From: Nitrospira sp. SG-bin1
Lineage (GTDB): Bacteria > Nitrospirota > Nitrospiria > Nitrospirales > Nitrospiraceae
Direction: 5' to 3'
Length of the DNA stretch: 64,000 nt
NCBI GenBank assembly: GCA_002083365.1
Contig: LVWS01000032.1
Coordinates: 1-64,000 of the forward strand
Every line of letters begins with the position of its first letter. Within the stretch, counting starts at the first letter, position 1. Below are positions 50,882-59,050 of this stretch, one piece after another. Made by a program: the position numbers and the translations under genes. The notes beneath the pieces are model-generated. The model was not told the DNA's origin, did not search any database, and was given only the letters and a program-made list of their open reading frames with translations.

Positions 50882-51454
50882 TTATCGTGATGGGCTTTCA
50901 AGAACGCGGTAACGCTGTTTGATGGCGGTCACGACTTGTTTGGCTTCTGCTTCATCAAGGCCCGCGCCGAACCGATAGGTCTTGTCACCATGATCGAACG
51001 CGATCGTTCCACCGCCGACTCCCCATAATTGGAGGCTGGATGACAGATCGACCGGACTAAACCCGACTGGTCCGCGGCGAAGATCCCGTAATTGAATTAG
51101 ATTGTACTCCTTGTCGAACCCGAATCCTCCCATGTCACGTCGAATGATGATCGTCTGTCCACGCACGATGACGATCTCCTTCCCCATCACTTGCCACAAC
51201 CAGGCATAGATGGCGAACAGTCCTCCGACGGTCCAGACCCCGAACCAAGCCAGCATGAAGAATTCTCCATCCGGCGGGGCATCGCCGTGTAAAAACTGGT
51301 TCGCGACCATGACTTCAGCCACCGCCCAACCACAGAGCCAAAACGTGAGGAAGAGAATCACGAACCAGCTACGTCGACAAGGCATGACGATCCGAAGGCC
51401 TTTGGAAGTATCCGCGATGGTGACTCGAGGGTCAGCTGGTTGTATCTTTGCCAT
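50882..51454 (-). CDS. Membrane protein with a PH-like soluble part
   Basis: From ATG 51454 the 190-residue protein has two or three hydrophobic spans (about 26-50, 63-88), then a beta-rich C-terminal part (EIVIVRGQTIIIRRDMGGFGF, KTYRFGAGLDEAEAKQVVTAI) reminiscent of bacterial PH-like domains next to membrane spans. No exact family. A weak GGGAAA site precedes the ATG. It lies downstream of the tautomerase gene, same strand. Confidence 0.6.
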   Translation of the reverse strand: MAKIQPADPRVTIADTSKGLRIVMPCRRSWFVILFLTFWLCGWAVAEVMVANQFLHGDAPPDGEFFMLAWFGVWTVGGLFAIYAWLWQVMGKEIVIVRGQTIIIRRDMGGFGFDKEYNLIQLRDLRRGPVGFSPVDLSSSLQLWGVGGGTIAFDHGDKTYRFGAGLDEAEAKQVVTAIKQRYRVLESPSR

Positions 51455-51560
51455 CGGTTTCCCGCGCTGGAGGGTCGCATTATTGCATGGATGAGCGGCG
51501 AGTCCCACACAATAGAGCAGCCGGCCCGTCCACGTTGAGCGGCGTTATCCGATAAGACCA

Positions 51561-51788
51561 TCATTCAGCGGCCTCGTCCATCATGGCCCGTTCATGTCGG
51601 CGGTATGTCTGGACGGTCATTCCCGCGATACCCCAATTGTCGAGATCGACCTCCTCGATTACCACGAAGGTCTGCGTGGGATTCTTGTTTAACACCCGGA
51701 CCACCAGGTCCGTGGCTCCTTTGATCAGCGCCTTTTTCTGCGCGCCTGTGATTCCCTCACGTGTCACCTGTATCAGGACGTAGGGCAT
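51561..51788 (-). CDS. 4-oxalocrotonate tautomerase-family protein
   Basis: The 75-residue protein has the catalytic N-terminal Pro (after Met removal) in MPYVLIQVTREGIT and the family pattern KKALIKGATDLVVRVLNKNPTQTFVVIEEV. Such enzymes move a double bond through Pro1 as general base. The second-half motif VDLDNWGIAGM is typical. It may be an oxidative catabolism or stray tautomerase; no pathway genes are adjacent. Confidence 0.9.
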   Translation of the reverse strand: MPYVLIQVTREGITGAQKKALIKGATDLVVRVLNKNPTQTFVVIEEVDLDNWGIAGMTVQTYRRHERAMMDEAAE

Positions 51789-51815
51789 GATCGTTCTCCT
51801 CTTTCCGTTGGACGC

Positions 51816-51843
51816 TCCCGAGCGCTCGATCGAGCGCTCGGGA
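51816..51843. repeat. Perfect 28-bp palindrome between SDR and tautomerase genes
   Basis: The bases 51816-51829 are the exact reverse complement of 51830-51843, with no spacer. The palindrome lies past the stop of the leftward SDR gene (51852) and before the tautomerase gene. No T-tract follows, so it could be a protein binding site or mRNA 3'-end structure rather than a classical terminator. Confidence 0.55.
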
Positions 51844-51851
51844 TTGCGTGA

Positions 51852-52574
51852 TCACCATTTTCCCGCATGGGCTCCGCCGTCGACGTGCAACACTTCACCC
51901 GTCACGAACGTGGCGTCGGTCAGATACCGCACGGCATCGACGATCTCCGAGACGTTGCCGATCCGCCGGATCGGATGCAGGGTTTTTAAAAAGTCGTGCG
52001 CCTCCGGTTTGTGCATGGGCGTATCAATGACACCGGCTCCGATCGCGTTGAATCGGATGCCGTCGTTGGCGAACTCAATGGCGAGGGCGGCGGTGACCGC
52101 ATTCAGCCCGCCCTTCGTCAGCACCGGGATCGCGGCCGGCACCGCGGCAACCGGTTGATCCGCCAACGTCGTGGTGATGGTGACGACATGGCCCGCCCCC
52201 TGTCGTTTCATCTGACGGACGGCCTCTTGAGTCACATAGAGGAACCCCGCGAGATTGGTCGACACCAGACGCTCAAAATCATCCCGCGTGTAGTCCGTGA
52301 ACGGCTTGGGGATAAACACCCCCGCGTTGTTGATCAACAGATCCACCGTGCCGAATCGCCGGACCGCGACCTCAACGATTCGACGCGCGGTATCCGCATC
52401 GGCAATGTCGCCGTCCACGAGAGCCACGTTCTCCGAGGCGACCAACGTTCCCGCTTGCGTGATGCGTCTCGAGTTGGCCACCACACGATAGCCTTGCTCG
52501 AACAACGCGGTTGCGAGGCCCAGTCCGATCCCGCTGGACGCTCCGGTGATGACGGCCGTTTTCTTTCCGTTCAT
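51852..52574 (-). CDS. SDR-family oxidoreductase lacking the canonical Tyr
   Basis: From ATG 52574 (AGGAG about seven bases upstream) the 240-residue protein has the SDR dinucleotide motif TGASSGIGLGLA, the structural NNAG (LLINNAGVF), and the C-terminal GGAHAGKW. The catalytic YxxxK is not seen: VPAAIPVLTKGG places Pro where Tyr should be, as in a variant SDR group. Serine of the triad is also not clear (TITTTLADQP). It may be a divergent oxidoreductase or an NAD-binding sensor. It diverges from an HxlR regulator gene. Confidence 0.85.
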   Translation of the reverse strand: MNGKKTAVITGASSGIGLGLATALFEQGYRVVANSRRITQAGTLVASENVALVDGDIADADTARRIVEVAVRRFGTVDLLINNAGVFIPKPFTDYTRDDFERLVSTNLAGFLYVTQEAVRQMKRQGAGHVVTITTTLADQPVAAVPAAIPVLTKGGLNAVTAALAIEFANDGIRFNAIGAGVIDTPMHKPEAHDFLKTLHPIRRIGNVSEIVDAVRYLTDATFVTGEVLHVDGGAHAGKW

Positions 52575-52725
52575 GATGCGACTCCTTTTTATTGAATGGT
52601 GAATGTCGTCTCCTGCACCCAAGGTAATGTCTGTACTGGTATAGGGCAATATGCTATCTTTTGGTAAGGAGAGATTGGACTTTCCGTTCGGTAAGTGCCC
52701 AACGAAGCATCGGAAGAGGGACACG
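52575..52725. promoter_or_regulatory. Divergent intergenic region of SDR and HxlR genes
   Basis: The 151 bases between the two divergent starts must hold both promoters. A short dyad ATAG (52642-52645) - 9 bases - CTAT (52655-52658), within TATAGGGCAATATGCTATC, could be an operator for the HxlR protein, which often controls its divergent neighbour. The -10 and -35 boxes are not clear enough to assign. Confidence 0.35.
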
Positions 52726-53076
52726 ATGGCCGTCAAACGACGAAAATCCCGGGTGGTGCCCCCTCCGCTGGGCTGTCCGCTTACCGCCTGCATGCAGTTT
52801 CTGAAAGGGGCTTGGACGCCGAACGTGATCTGGTATCTGCGAGGTGGGCCCCGTCGGTTCAGCGAATTACTGGCCGATATTCCGGGTGTCTCGCCCAAAG
52901 TCTTTTCGGCACGGCTCAAACGGCTGGAACGGGACGGTATTTTGACGCGTCACGTCATGCCCACTTCCCCGCCGACCGTGGAATATGCGTTGACCGACCT
53001 GGGCCATGAGCTCACACCCGCGATCGATGCCATCGTGCAGGTGGGACACAAACTCAAACGGCGCGCGAGGTCCTGA
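52726..53076 (+). CDS. HxlR-family transcriptional regulator
   Basis: From ATG 52726 (AGAGGG five bases upstream) the 116-residue protein has the HxlR winged-helix: CPLTACMQFLKGAWTPNVIWYLRGGPRRFSELLADIPGVSPKVFSARLKRLERDGILTRHV, then TPPTVEYALTDLGHELTPAIDAI. Two cysteines near the N-terminus are common in redox or electrophile-sensing members. It probably controls the divergent SDR gene. Upstream start candidates lack an SD. Confidence 0.9.
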   Translation: MAVKRRKSRVVPPPLGCPLTACMQFLKGAWTPNVIWYLRGGPRRFSELLADIPGVSPKVFSARLKRLERDGILTRHVMPTSPPTVEYALTDLGHELTPAIDAIVQVGHKLKRRARS

Positions 53077-53159
53077 TGATCGGTCGTGAGGGACAGCCCA
53101 GCCGTGAGGCGTGCGATGGCGCGCAGCGACCGGGGAGGGTGCCGTACGGATGGCGCGGC

Positions 53160-53906
53160 TCAATGAGCCGGAATGGTGGGGCCGATTTTCTCCAGGATGA
53201 CCTGCTTCACCTGCTTTGCAAAGCGCTTGGAGACTTCCAGGTTTCGCAAGACATGGCCTGACTCCGAGACATTGTAGGTCGCCGGTGGAACCTGCGTGGT
53301 GATGGTGGCCTCAAAGACAACGGCGAGCATTTTGCTTGGCTTTCCGGTCTTCCGATCCACCCCATAGGCTTCCTTCAGCGAGACCTTCGGCAACACTTCG
53401 ACATCGGCGTTCGCCGCTGCATGGGGTTTCAGCAAACCTGAACGACTCCGGCTCTCCTCCACGAGTTTGATGATGGGATCCGTCTCGAATTCACTCCGAA
53501 TCTGTTCCGCCACCGCTCCTTTTGATCGCTCCGCCTTCTCCATCTGCGCATCCAATACCGGGGGGACGAGGTTGACGTAGATGGGATCGTTCGCGTGCCG
53601 TTTCGATGCGCGGGTCGGCGGCTCACGTTGCTCAGCCCGCTTCGCGCTCAGCTGTTCGGCGACCTCTTGGGCGGCAGCCTGACGCTTCGCCATCGGATCG
53701 TCGGCATCGTAAATGGTGGTCTTTCCGCTCTGATCGGTTTCATACACGAGCGTCTTGGCGCCATGTTCATCAACGCGATAGACCTTCTTCTCGCCGTTCA
53801 CATCGGCCGTGTAGTACCCGCCGGAGCAGGCCGAAATCGCGAAGAAGGCAAGAGGGATGCAGGTCGAAACGGTTCTATGCACCAGGCGACGGACATTGGC
53901 AGCCAT
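53160..53906 (-). CDS. Exported lipoprotein of unknown function
   Basis: From ATG 53906 (AAGGAG eight bases upstream) the 248-residue protein has a lipoprotein-like signal ending FFAISACSGG (Cys at about 27). A DVNGEKKVYRVDEHGAKTLVYETD beta-hairpin segment comes first, then a charged helical middle and a C-terminal beta domain (MLAVVFEATITTQVPPATYNV). No family recognised. It converges with the HxlR gene, about 80 bases away. Confidence 0.65.
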   Translation of the reverse strand: MAANVRRLVHRTVSTCIPLAFFAISACSGGYYTADVNGEKKVYRVDEHGAKTLVYETDQSGKTTIYDADDPMAKRQAAAQEVAEQLSAKRAEQREPPTRASKRHANDPIYVNLVPPVLDAQMEKAERSKGAVAEQIRSEFETDPIIKLVEESRSRSGLLKPHAAANADVEVLPKVSLKEAYGVDRKTGKPSKMLAVVFEATITTQVPPATYNVSESGHVLRNLEVSKRFAKQVKQVILEKIGPTIPAH

Positions 53907-54172
53907 GAGATGTACTCCTTGTTCTCTTACCCAGAGCGGATGAACGCCGGCTCCATCGATGAGGTAAGTGTAGCAGCTCAAATCCCCTGCCTAGGTTCTT
54001 GGATATTGTTCCGCGGAAGCTCAAGAAAAAGCCGAACCTACCGACTCTTAAAGAGAGGATGCTCAAGCCGGTTTGGAGGAAGTGTTTGACACTTTCCCCC
54101 TTGGCACATAGCGTGGCTCGAACGTATCTTCCTCACCCCTTATCGCAGTGAACCATTTTCGGGAGGTGCGAC

Positions 54173-54280
54173 GTGGAACTCTTTCACTTGACCGTGATCA
54201 CCGTCACCGTAGCCGCTTGTGTAGCCGGCTACCGCGGACGCGCCGTTCCCGTTTTGACGCGCATCCGTTCCCGCAAGTAG
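54173..54280 (+). CDS. 35-residue membrane peptide before NDH-2 gene
   Basis: A GTG at 54173 with GGGAGG six bases upstream begins MELFHLTVITVTVAACVAGY, then RGRAVPVLTRIRSRK and stop. It has a hydrophobic first half and a basic tail, like a small inner-membrane peptide with the tail inside. It ends 22 bases before the NDH-2 start and would be co-transcribed. I know no family. Initiation by GTG and the short length limit confidence. Confidence 0.5.
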   Translation: MELFHLTVITVTVAACVAGYRGRAVPVLTRIRSRK

Positions 54281-54302
54281 CCATACCTCCCGGTTCAACC
54301 TC

Positions 54303-55622
54303 ATGGCTCGAAAACGCGTGGTCATTATAGGGGGCGGGTTCGGAGGCATGACGGCGGCCCGCTTCCTGCGCGAGGCCGAGGTCATCCTGATTGACCGCAC
54401 CAATCACCATGTCTTTCAGCCCTTGCTCTACCAAGTGGCCACCGCCGCGCTGTCTCCGAGCGACATCGCCTGGCCGTTGCGCACGCTTTTCCGCTCACAG
54501 GCCAATGTCCGTGTGGTGATGGATGACGTCGTCGCCATCGATCGGACCGCTCGCGTGGTCCGGCTTCGGGACAGCGCCCCTATTTCCTTTGACGCCTTGA
54601 TCGTCGCGCCGGGTTCTCGTCACGCCTATTTCGGGCACGATGAGTGGGAGCCGCTGGCTCCCGGCCTCAAGACCATGGCGGACGCGGTGCATTTGCGCGA
54701 ACGGATGTTACTCGCATTTGAAGAGGCGGAGCGGCAGCGAGCCGAGACCGGCACCCAGGATCGCCTGACCTTCGTGATCGTGGGCGGAGGGCCGACGGGA
54801 GTCGAGCTGGCCGGCTCGCTCGTCGAGATCGGCAAAAGGGCCATGGGGCCGGACTATCCTCACTTACGGCTCGACGACCTCTCGATCATTCTCGTGGAGG
54901 CTGGTCCTCGCGTTCTGCCCGGATTCGACGCCAAGCTGTCAGCGAAAGCGCTGACGGCCCTGCAGCGCATGGGAGTCACGGTCAAGCTGAACAGCCCCGT
55001 GAGTGCGGTCCGCGCGGACGGCGTGATGGTCGGAAGCGAATGGGTTTCCTCGGCCAATGTCATCTGGGCTGCGGGCAACAAAGCCTCGCCTCTCTTGAAT
55101 ACCCTGCAGGTTCCTCAAGATTCCTATGGCCGCGTCAAAGTCGGCGCGGATCTCGCGATTCCGGATGAGCCATGGATCTTCGTGATCGGCGACGCCGCCC
55201 ATTGTCTTGGCAGTGACGGCAAACCCTTGCCGGGGATCGCTCCGGTGGCCATGCGAGAAGGTCAGTATGCCGCCGGATTGATCAACGAAGGTCTTCAGCC
55301 CGATCAACGTTCACCGTTCATGTATAGAGACCGAGGCATGTTGGCGACGATCGGCCGAGCCCAAGCCGTCGCCCAGATCGGTCCGATCCACGCATCCGGG
55401 CCCCTGGCCTGGGCGCTCTGGTGCATCGTCCACATTTTCTTCCTCATCGGTCTCAGGAACCGAATACGAGTGATGTCGGAATGGACCTGGTACTACCTCA
55501 CCTTCAAGCCGGGTGCGAGACTGTTATGTGAACAACCTCCCAGCCAACGCCCGCTGACATCCAAGAGCTCCGTACGTGAAACCGCCGGCGAGGAACGCCC
55601 TCCGTTACGCCGTGCGGCGTAA
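54303..55622 (+). CDS. NDH-2-like NAD(P)/FAD oxidoreductase, first copy
   Basis: The 439-residue flavoprotein has the FAD motif VVIIGGGFGGMTAARFL at its N-terminus, the NAD motif VIVGGGPTGVELAGSLVEIGK (about 157-177), and WIFVIGDAAHCLGSDGKPLPG (about 290), typical of type II NADH dehydrogenases. A hydrophobic segment LAWALWCIVHIFFLIGLRNR near 364-383 anchors it to the membrane. It passes electrons from NAD(P)H to quinone without pumping protons. No SD is clear before the ATG. The stop lies within a perfect palindrome. Confidence 0.9.
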   Translation: MARKRVVIIGGGFGGMTAARFLREAEVILIDRTNHHVFQPLLYQVATAALSPSDIAWPLRTLFRSQANVRVVMDDVVAIDRTARVVRLRDSAPISFDALIVAPGSRHAYFGHDEWEPLAPGLKTMADAVHLRERMLLAFEEAERQRAETGTQDRLTFVIVGGGPTGVELAGSLVEIGKRAMGPDYPHLRLDDLSIILVEAGPRVLPGFDAKLSAKALTALQRMGVTVKLNSPVSAVRADGVMVGSEWVSSANVIWAAGNKASPLLNTLQVPQDSYGRVKVGADLAIPDEPWIFVIGDAAHCLGSDGKPLPGIAPVAMREGQYAAGLINEGLQPDQRSPFMYRDRGMLATIGRAQAVAQIGPIHASGPLAWALWCIVHIFFLIGLRNRIRVMSEWTWYYLTFKPGARLLCEQPPSQRPLTSKSSVRETAGEERPPLRRAA

Positions 55623-55635
55623 CGCCGCACGGCGT
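55607..55635. repeat. Perfect 14-bp inverted repeat over the NDH-2 stop codon
   Basis: Arms 55607-55620 and 55622-55635 are exact reverse complements around a single A at 55621. The stop codon TAA (55620-55622) sits at its centre. The strong hairpin lacks a T-tract. It may terminate or stabilise the upstream mRNA, or be a short genomic repeat. The second NDH-2 gene starts 263 bases later. Confidence 0.6.
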
Positions 55636-55897
55636 CAGGTCAAAACTCCACGTTCTGCATCTCCGGTCATTCGTCGACCACGCTCCCGTCGCAAGCCGCC
55701 ACACTATCGTTGGATCATGATGGTCTCGCCGTTCCCTATCATGTAGAGCCCCCGGCAACACAAGGCGAATTATGTTAAAACCCACCGTGGGTATCGGCGA
55801 CGGCAAGCTGCACCTTTCATCGCCGTGACCACGAGCCCCGTACGCTCGGCAGCAAATCAACGGGACAACAGGTTCGCGGAGTACGGCACAAGGTAGA

Positions 55898-57187
55898 ATG
55901 TCCGGCAAGCAAGTCGTCATTATCGGAGGCGGGTTCGGAGGTTTAACGGCGGCACGCTGCCTGCGCCGGACCGACGTCACCCTCATCGACCGCACCAATC
56001 ACCACCTGTTTCAACCTCTCCTTTATCAAGTAGCCACCGCCGCGTTGTCCCCCGGTGATATCGCCTGGCCCCTGCGCACGCTCTTTCGTTCGCAGCACAA
56101 CGTTCGCGTGATGATGGACGAGGTCGTGGCGATCGACCGGTCGGCTCGACGGGTCCGCCTACGGAACAGTGCGTCGATTCCTTTCGATATCCTGATCGTG
56201 GCACCGGGCTCGCGCCATGCCTATTTCGGACACGACGAATGGGAGTCCTTCGCGCCCGGACTCAAGACGATGACCGATGCCGTCCAGCTTCGAGAGAGGA
56301 TGTTGCTCGCGTTTGAAGAGGCCGAACGACGAAGAGCTTCGACCGGCGCGCATAGTCCGTTGACGTTCGTCATCGTCGGCGGAGGGCCCACCGGGGTTGA
56401 ATTGGCCGGAGCCCTGGCCGAGCTCGGCAGGAAAGCCATGGGACCGGACTTTCCCCACTTACGCCTTGACGACCTTTCGGTCATGCTCGTGGAAGCCGGT
56501 TCGCGTATTCTACCCGGGTTCGATCCGAAGGTGTCGGCAAAGGCTTCCGCCGCTCTCACGCGCATGGGCGTGATGATCAAACTCGGGAGTCCGGTAAGCG
56601 CCGTCCAGGTCGACGGTGTGAAGGTTGGAGAGGAATGGATCCCGTCCACCAACGTCATGTGGGCGGCGGGCAATCGGGCGTCTCCCCTCCTGAACACCAT
56701 CTCGGTTCCACAAGATGTCTATGGTCGGATCAAGGTCCGACCGGATCTGACGATTCCGGACGACCCATGGATCTTCGTGATCGGCGACGCGGCCCATTGC
56801 GTGGGAAGCGACGAGAAACCGTTACCGGGAGTGGCGCCGGTCGCGATGCAACAGGGACGGTATGTTGCCGAGCTCATCGATCAAGAGGTCGCTCCGGACC
56901 AACGGCCGTCCTTTGTGTATAAAGATCGCGGCATGCTGGCCACGATTGGGCGAGCACAGGCCGTGGCTCAATTCGGCTCAACCCATGCGTCAGGACTCTT
57001 TGCGTGGCTGCTCTGGTGCGTCGTTCATATTTTCTTCCTGATCGGCTTCCGGAACCGATTCCGCGTCATGTCGGAATGGGTGTGGTACTACCTGACGTTC
57101 AAACCGGGGGCACGACTGATTTTCGAACAAGCCGCTCCCGCCCGCAATATTCCACCGACAGATCAGATGCACCGAGAGAGTTCTTGA
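55898..57187 (+). CDS. NDH-2-like NAD(P)/FAD oxidoreductase, second copy
   Basis: The 429-residue protein is a close paralogue of the preceding gene: VVIIGGGFGGLTAARCL, VIVGGGPTGVELAGALAELGR, WIFVIGDAAHCVGSDEKPLPG and the same C-terminal membrane segment. The leading half is nearly identical in motif order. An AAGG four bases before the ATG gives a start signal. Tandem duplication implies specialised use (different growth condition or electron acceptor), but I see no feature that decides which. Confidence 0.9.
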   Translation: MSGKQVVIIGGGFGGLTAARCLRRTDVTLIDRTNHHLFQPLLYQVATAALSPGDIAWPLRTLFRSQHNVRVMMDEVVAIDRSARRVRLRNSASIPFDILIVAPGSRHAYFGHDEWESFAPGLKTMTDAVQLRERMLLAFEEAERRRASTGAHSPLTFVIVGGGPTGVELAGALAELGRKAMGPDFPHLRLDDLSVMLVEAGSRILPGFDPKVSAKASAALTRMGVMIKLGSPVSAVQVDGVKVGEEWIPSTNVMWAAGNRASPLLNTISVPQDVYGRIKVRPDLTIPDDPWIFVIGDAAHCVGSDEKPLPGVAPVAMQQGRYVAELIDQEVAPDQRPSFVYKDRGMLATIGRAQAVAQFGSTHASGLFAWLLWCVVHIFFLIGFRNRFRVMSEWVWYYLTFKPGARLIFEQAAPARNIPPTDQMHRESS

Positions 57188-57562
57188 AGGCGCCTATCTT
57201 GTACGAGAGACCTGTTCCGTCGGACAGGGCGACGTGGCGGAATCTTGGAGTCGGATAAGATCAACTGCCTGTAATCGCCAAAAACTCTGACCTCTTCCCA
57301 CCATCACACCGAGACTCCAACCTTTGAATGGGCCAGCTCTGACAAGCACCCTCGATCATTGTCAAATAGTTAACGCATAAGATTATCTAGTACACATAAG
57401 TCATTGTTGTCTATAGGTTGTATAAGCGTTCATGCGTGGCGAACGCAAGGCAATCTCCTGCCTCTTTCGGTAGGTTTTCCACCTATCCAGGGGAGTAGCT
57501 CTCGCATCCTCTCTGTATTACGGTTGCGTTCACCGCCCAGGCTTTTCACAAGAGGAGAGCAT
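57188..57562. other. 375-bp stretch without a supported gene
   Basis: No gene is supported. The part around 57360-57430 is AT-rich and could hold the promoter of the PilZ-like gene. No promoter pair is clear enough to assign. Confidence 0.4.
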
Positions 57563-57919
57563 ATGCCTTCTGGACTCCTATTGAAAATTGGAATCGACTG
57601 CATGTTGTCGAAGGGAGGCGACGGGTTGAAAGGGGATGGGTGCATCTATGCCCTCTCCTCCTCCGAGCCTATCGTCCTGCATCCGGAAAAGCTGCGCCCT
57701 GGTGACTACGTCAAGCTGCGTCTCTGGTTTCCCGATGAGCAAGCGTATAGCGTGATCGAGTTGGCCGAAGTTCAGTGGGTGAAGAATGAGTGGATCAAAA
57801 TCGAGCTGCTTCTCGTGTCTCCCAAGGACCAGGAGCGGCTCAGACAATTCGCTGATTCCGAAGGATACCAACTGCCGGCATCACCGAGGATCGGCGATCA
57901 GATCATGGTACGTGCGTGA
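57563..57919 (+). CDS. Small PilZ-like protein
   Basis: From ATG 57563 (AGAGGAG about five bases upstream) the 118-residue protein has a beta-rich core resembling PilZ-type small domains: SEPIVLHPEKLRPGDYVKLRLWFPDEQ, VIELAEVQWVKNEWIKIELLL. The c-di-GMP RxxxR and DxSxxG motifs are not obvious, so c-di-GMP binding is doubtful. Another open frame extends 5' but has no start signal. Function unknown. Confidence 0.6.
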   Translation: MPSGLLLKIGIDCMLSKGGDGLKGDGCIYALSSSEPIVLHPEKLRPGDYVKLRLWFPDEQAYSVIELAEVQWVKNEWIKIELLLVSPKDQERLRQFADSEGYQLPASPRIGDQIMVRA

Positions 57920-57988
57920 AACCGGTATTCTTGGCCGGACAGCCCTGCAAATAGTGTCAACCACGACACAATCGTTCACTGGGGGTGG

Positions 57989-58192
57989 ATGATGGAAAAA
58001 CAACCCAATAGGCAAGGGTCCATCCAACAGAACCTTCATGGGAAAGCCTGCCCCTTCTGCGGAGGAGAAACATACCAACTCGTGCTTCGAGCGTCCAGCG
58101 CATGTGACGACTCAGGCCTCTTCGTTCGATGCCGTCAATGCGGCCATCCACGAAGCCTGGATGCGGACTTCAAGCGCATCCTGTGGATCTGA
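57989..58192 (+). CDS. Small zinc-ribbon-like protein
   Basis: The 67-residue product has two Cys pairs, ACPFCGGETY and VRCRQCGHPRS, 28 residues apart, a zinc-ribbon layout. The flanks are unremarkable. The sequence ahead of the ATG, GGGGGTGGATG, gives a usable ribosome site. It lies between the PilZ-like and the Arg-rich genes in the same direction. No family recognised beyond the metal ribbon. Confidence 0.6.
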   Translation: MMEKQPNRQGSIQQNLHGKACPFCGGETYQLVLRASSACDDSGLFVRCRQCGHPRSLDADFKRILWI

Positions 58193-58233
58193 CCTCGGCA
58201 GGTTGACTTGTCCATGAGAAAGGAGACCTCGGC

Positions 58234-58557
58234 ATGCCACTCCCCGAATTGCGAATCCAGTTAGCGCGCACCAGGCAAAAACGAAAGGCCCTTCACATGC
58301 TCGCCCTGAGCGGTGTCGTGCGCCCAAGTCATGTCGGGTTACGGTATACGATTCCGTTGTTGAGCGGCGACGATCAACCCGAGACGTCTCGAGAAGCCCC
58401 TGCAACGACCTCATCAAATTTTTTACGAAGGCTCTTTGCGATGATGAGGTGGCGCTCACAAGATGAGGGATTACTCAGACGGCGTCGACCAAGCAATGGG
58501 TGGCTCAGACTTCGTAAACGTCCATCCACGAGCCTTCACGTGCCACGTTCCTGCTAA
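58234..58557 (+). CDS. Small basic protein of unknown function
   Basis: The 107-residue frame starts MPLPELRIQLARTRQKRKAL with AAAGGAG about eight bases upstream. It is Arg- and Leu-rich and ends with several RRRRP/LRKRP segments, so it may bind nucleic acid or be non-coding. Nothing else supports it. It follows the zinc-ribbon gene by about 40 bases. Confidence 0.4.
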   Translation: MPLPELRIQLARTRQKRKALHMLALSGVVRPSHVGLRYTIPLLSGDDQPETSREAPATTSSNFLRRLFAMMRWRSQDEGLLRRRRPSNGWLRLRKRPSTSLHVPRSC

Positions 58558-59050
58558 CAGCATCATCACTCCGCTCTTGTACCGTTCCTAGCCGTGGGCG
58601 AAGGCGACGGTTTGTTAAATCTTCCGGAGCGAATCCACCAATCCCGCTAAAAACTTCAAAACCCATTATAAACACTGCGAGAACTGCTCTCGTGGGTAGT
58701 ACCGTCCTTTACCGTGGGTTCCCCAGTCTATTCCCCCCGAATATCCCCCCGCTCTTTTCGGACAAAGGCAGGCTTCGTAATTGTGCAATAAACAGGTGCT
58801 GTTAACCGTCTCGATTTTAATGGGATACAGGTGTATCTTTCAGTGGTTTTAAAAAGGAAAGATTTTGATCGATTTTAGGGCCATGTATCTCCCGGCAAAT
58901 TTAACCATACTCTTCCTCCCGGAACAGCCATGCTGTGACCGTGTCCCATAAATTTCATCATGACCATTAAAGACTTAATGCCTTCGGAATATCCAGCAGA
59001 CACATCACCTATGCAGGTTTACTGAACCGTCTACTGCGGGGAGGTGGCCC
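58558..59050. other. 493-bp AT-rich stretch without a supported gene
   Basis: The base composition changes here to clearly more AT-rich than the left part. No coding frame is convincing. A hairpin GAGAACTGCTCTC (58679-58691) and a GGGGAGG site just before 59051 are the only signals. The promoter of the next gene should lie here. Confidence 0.4.
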
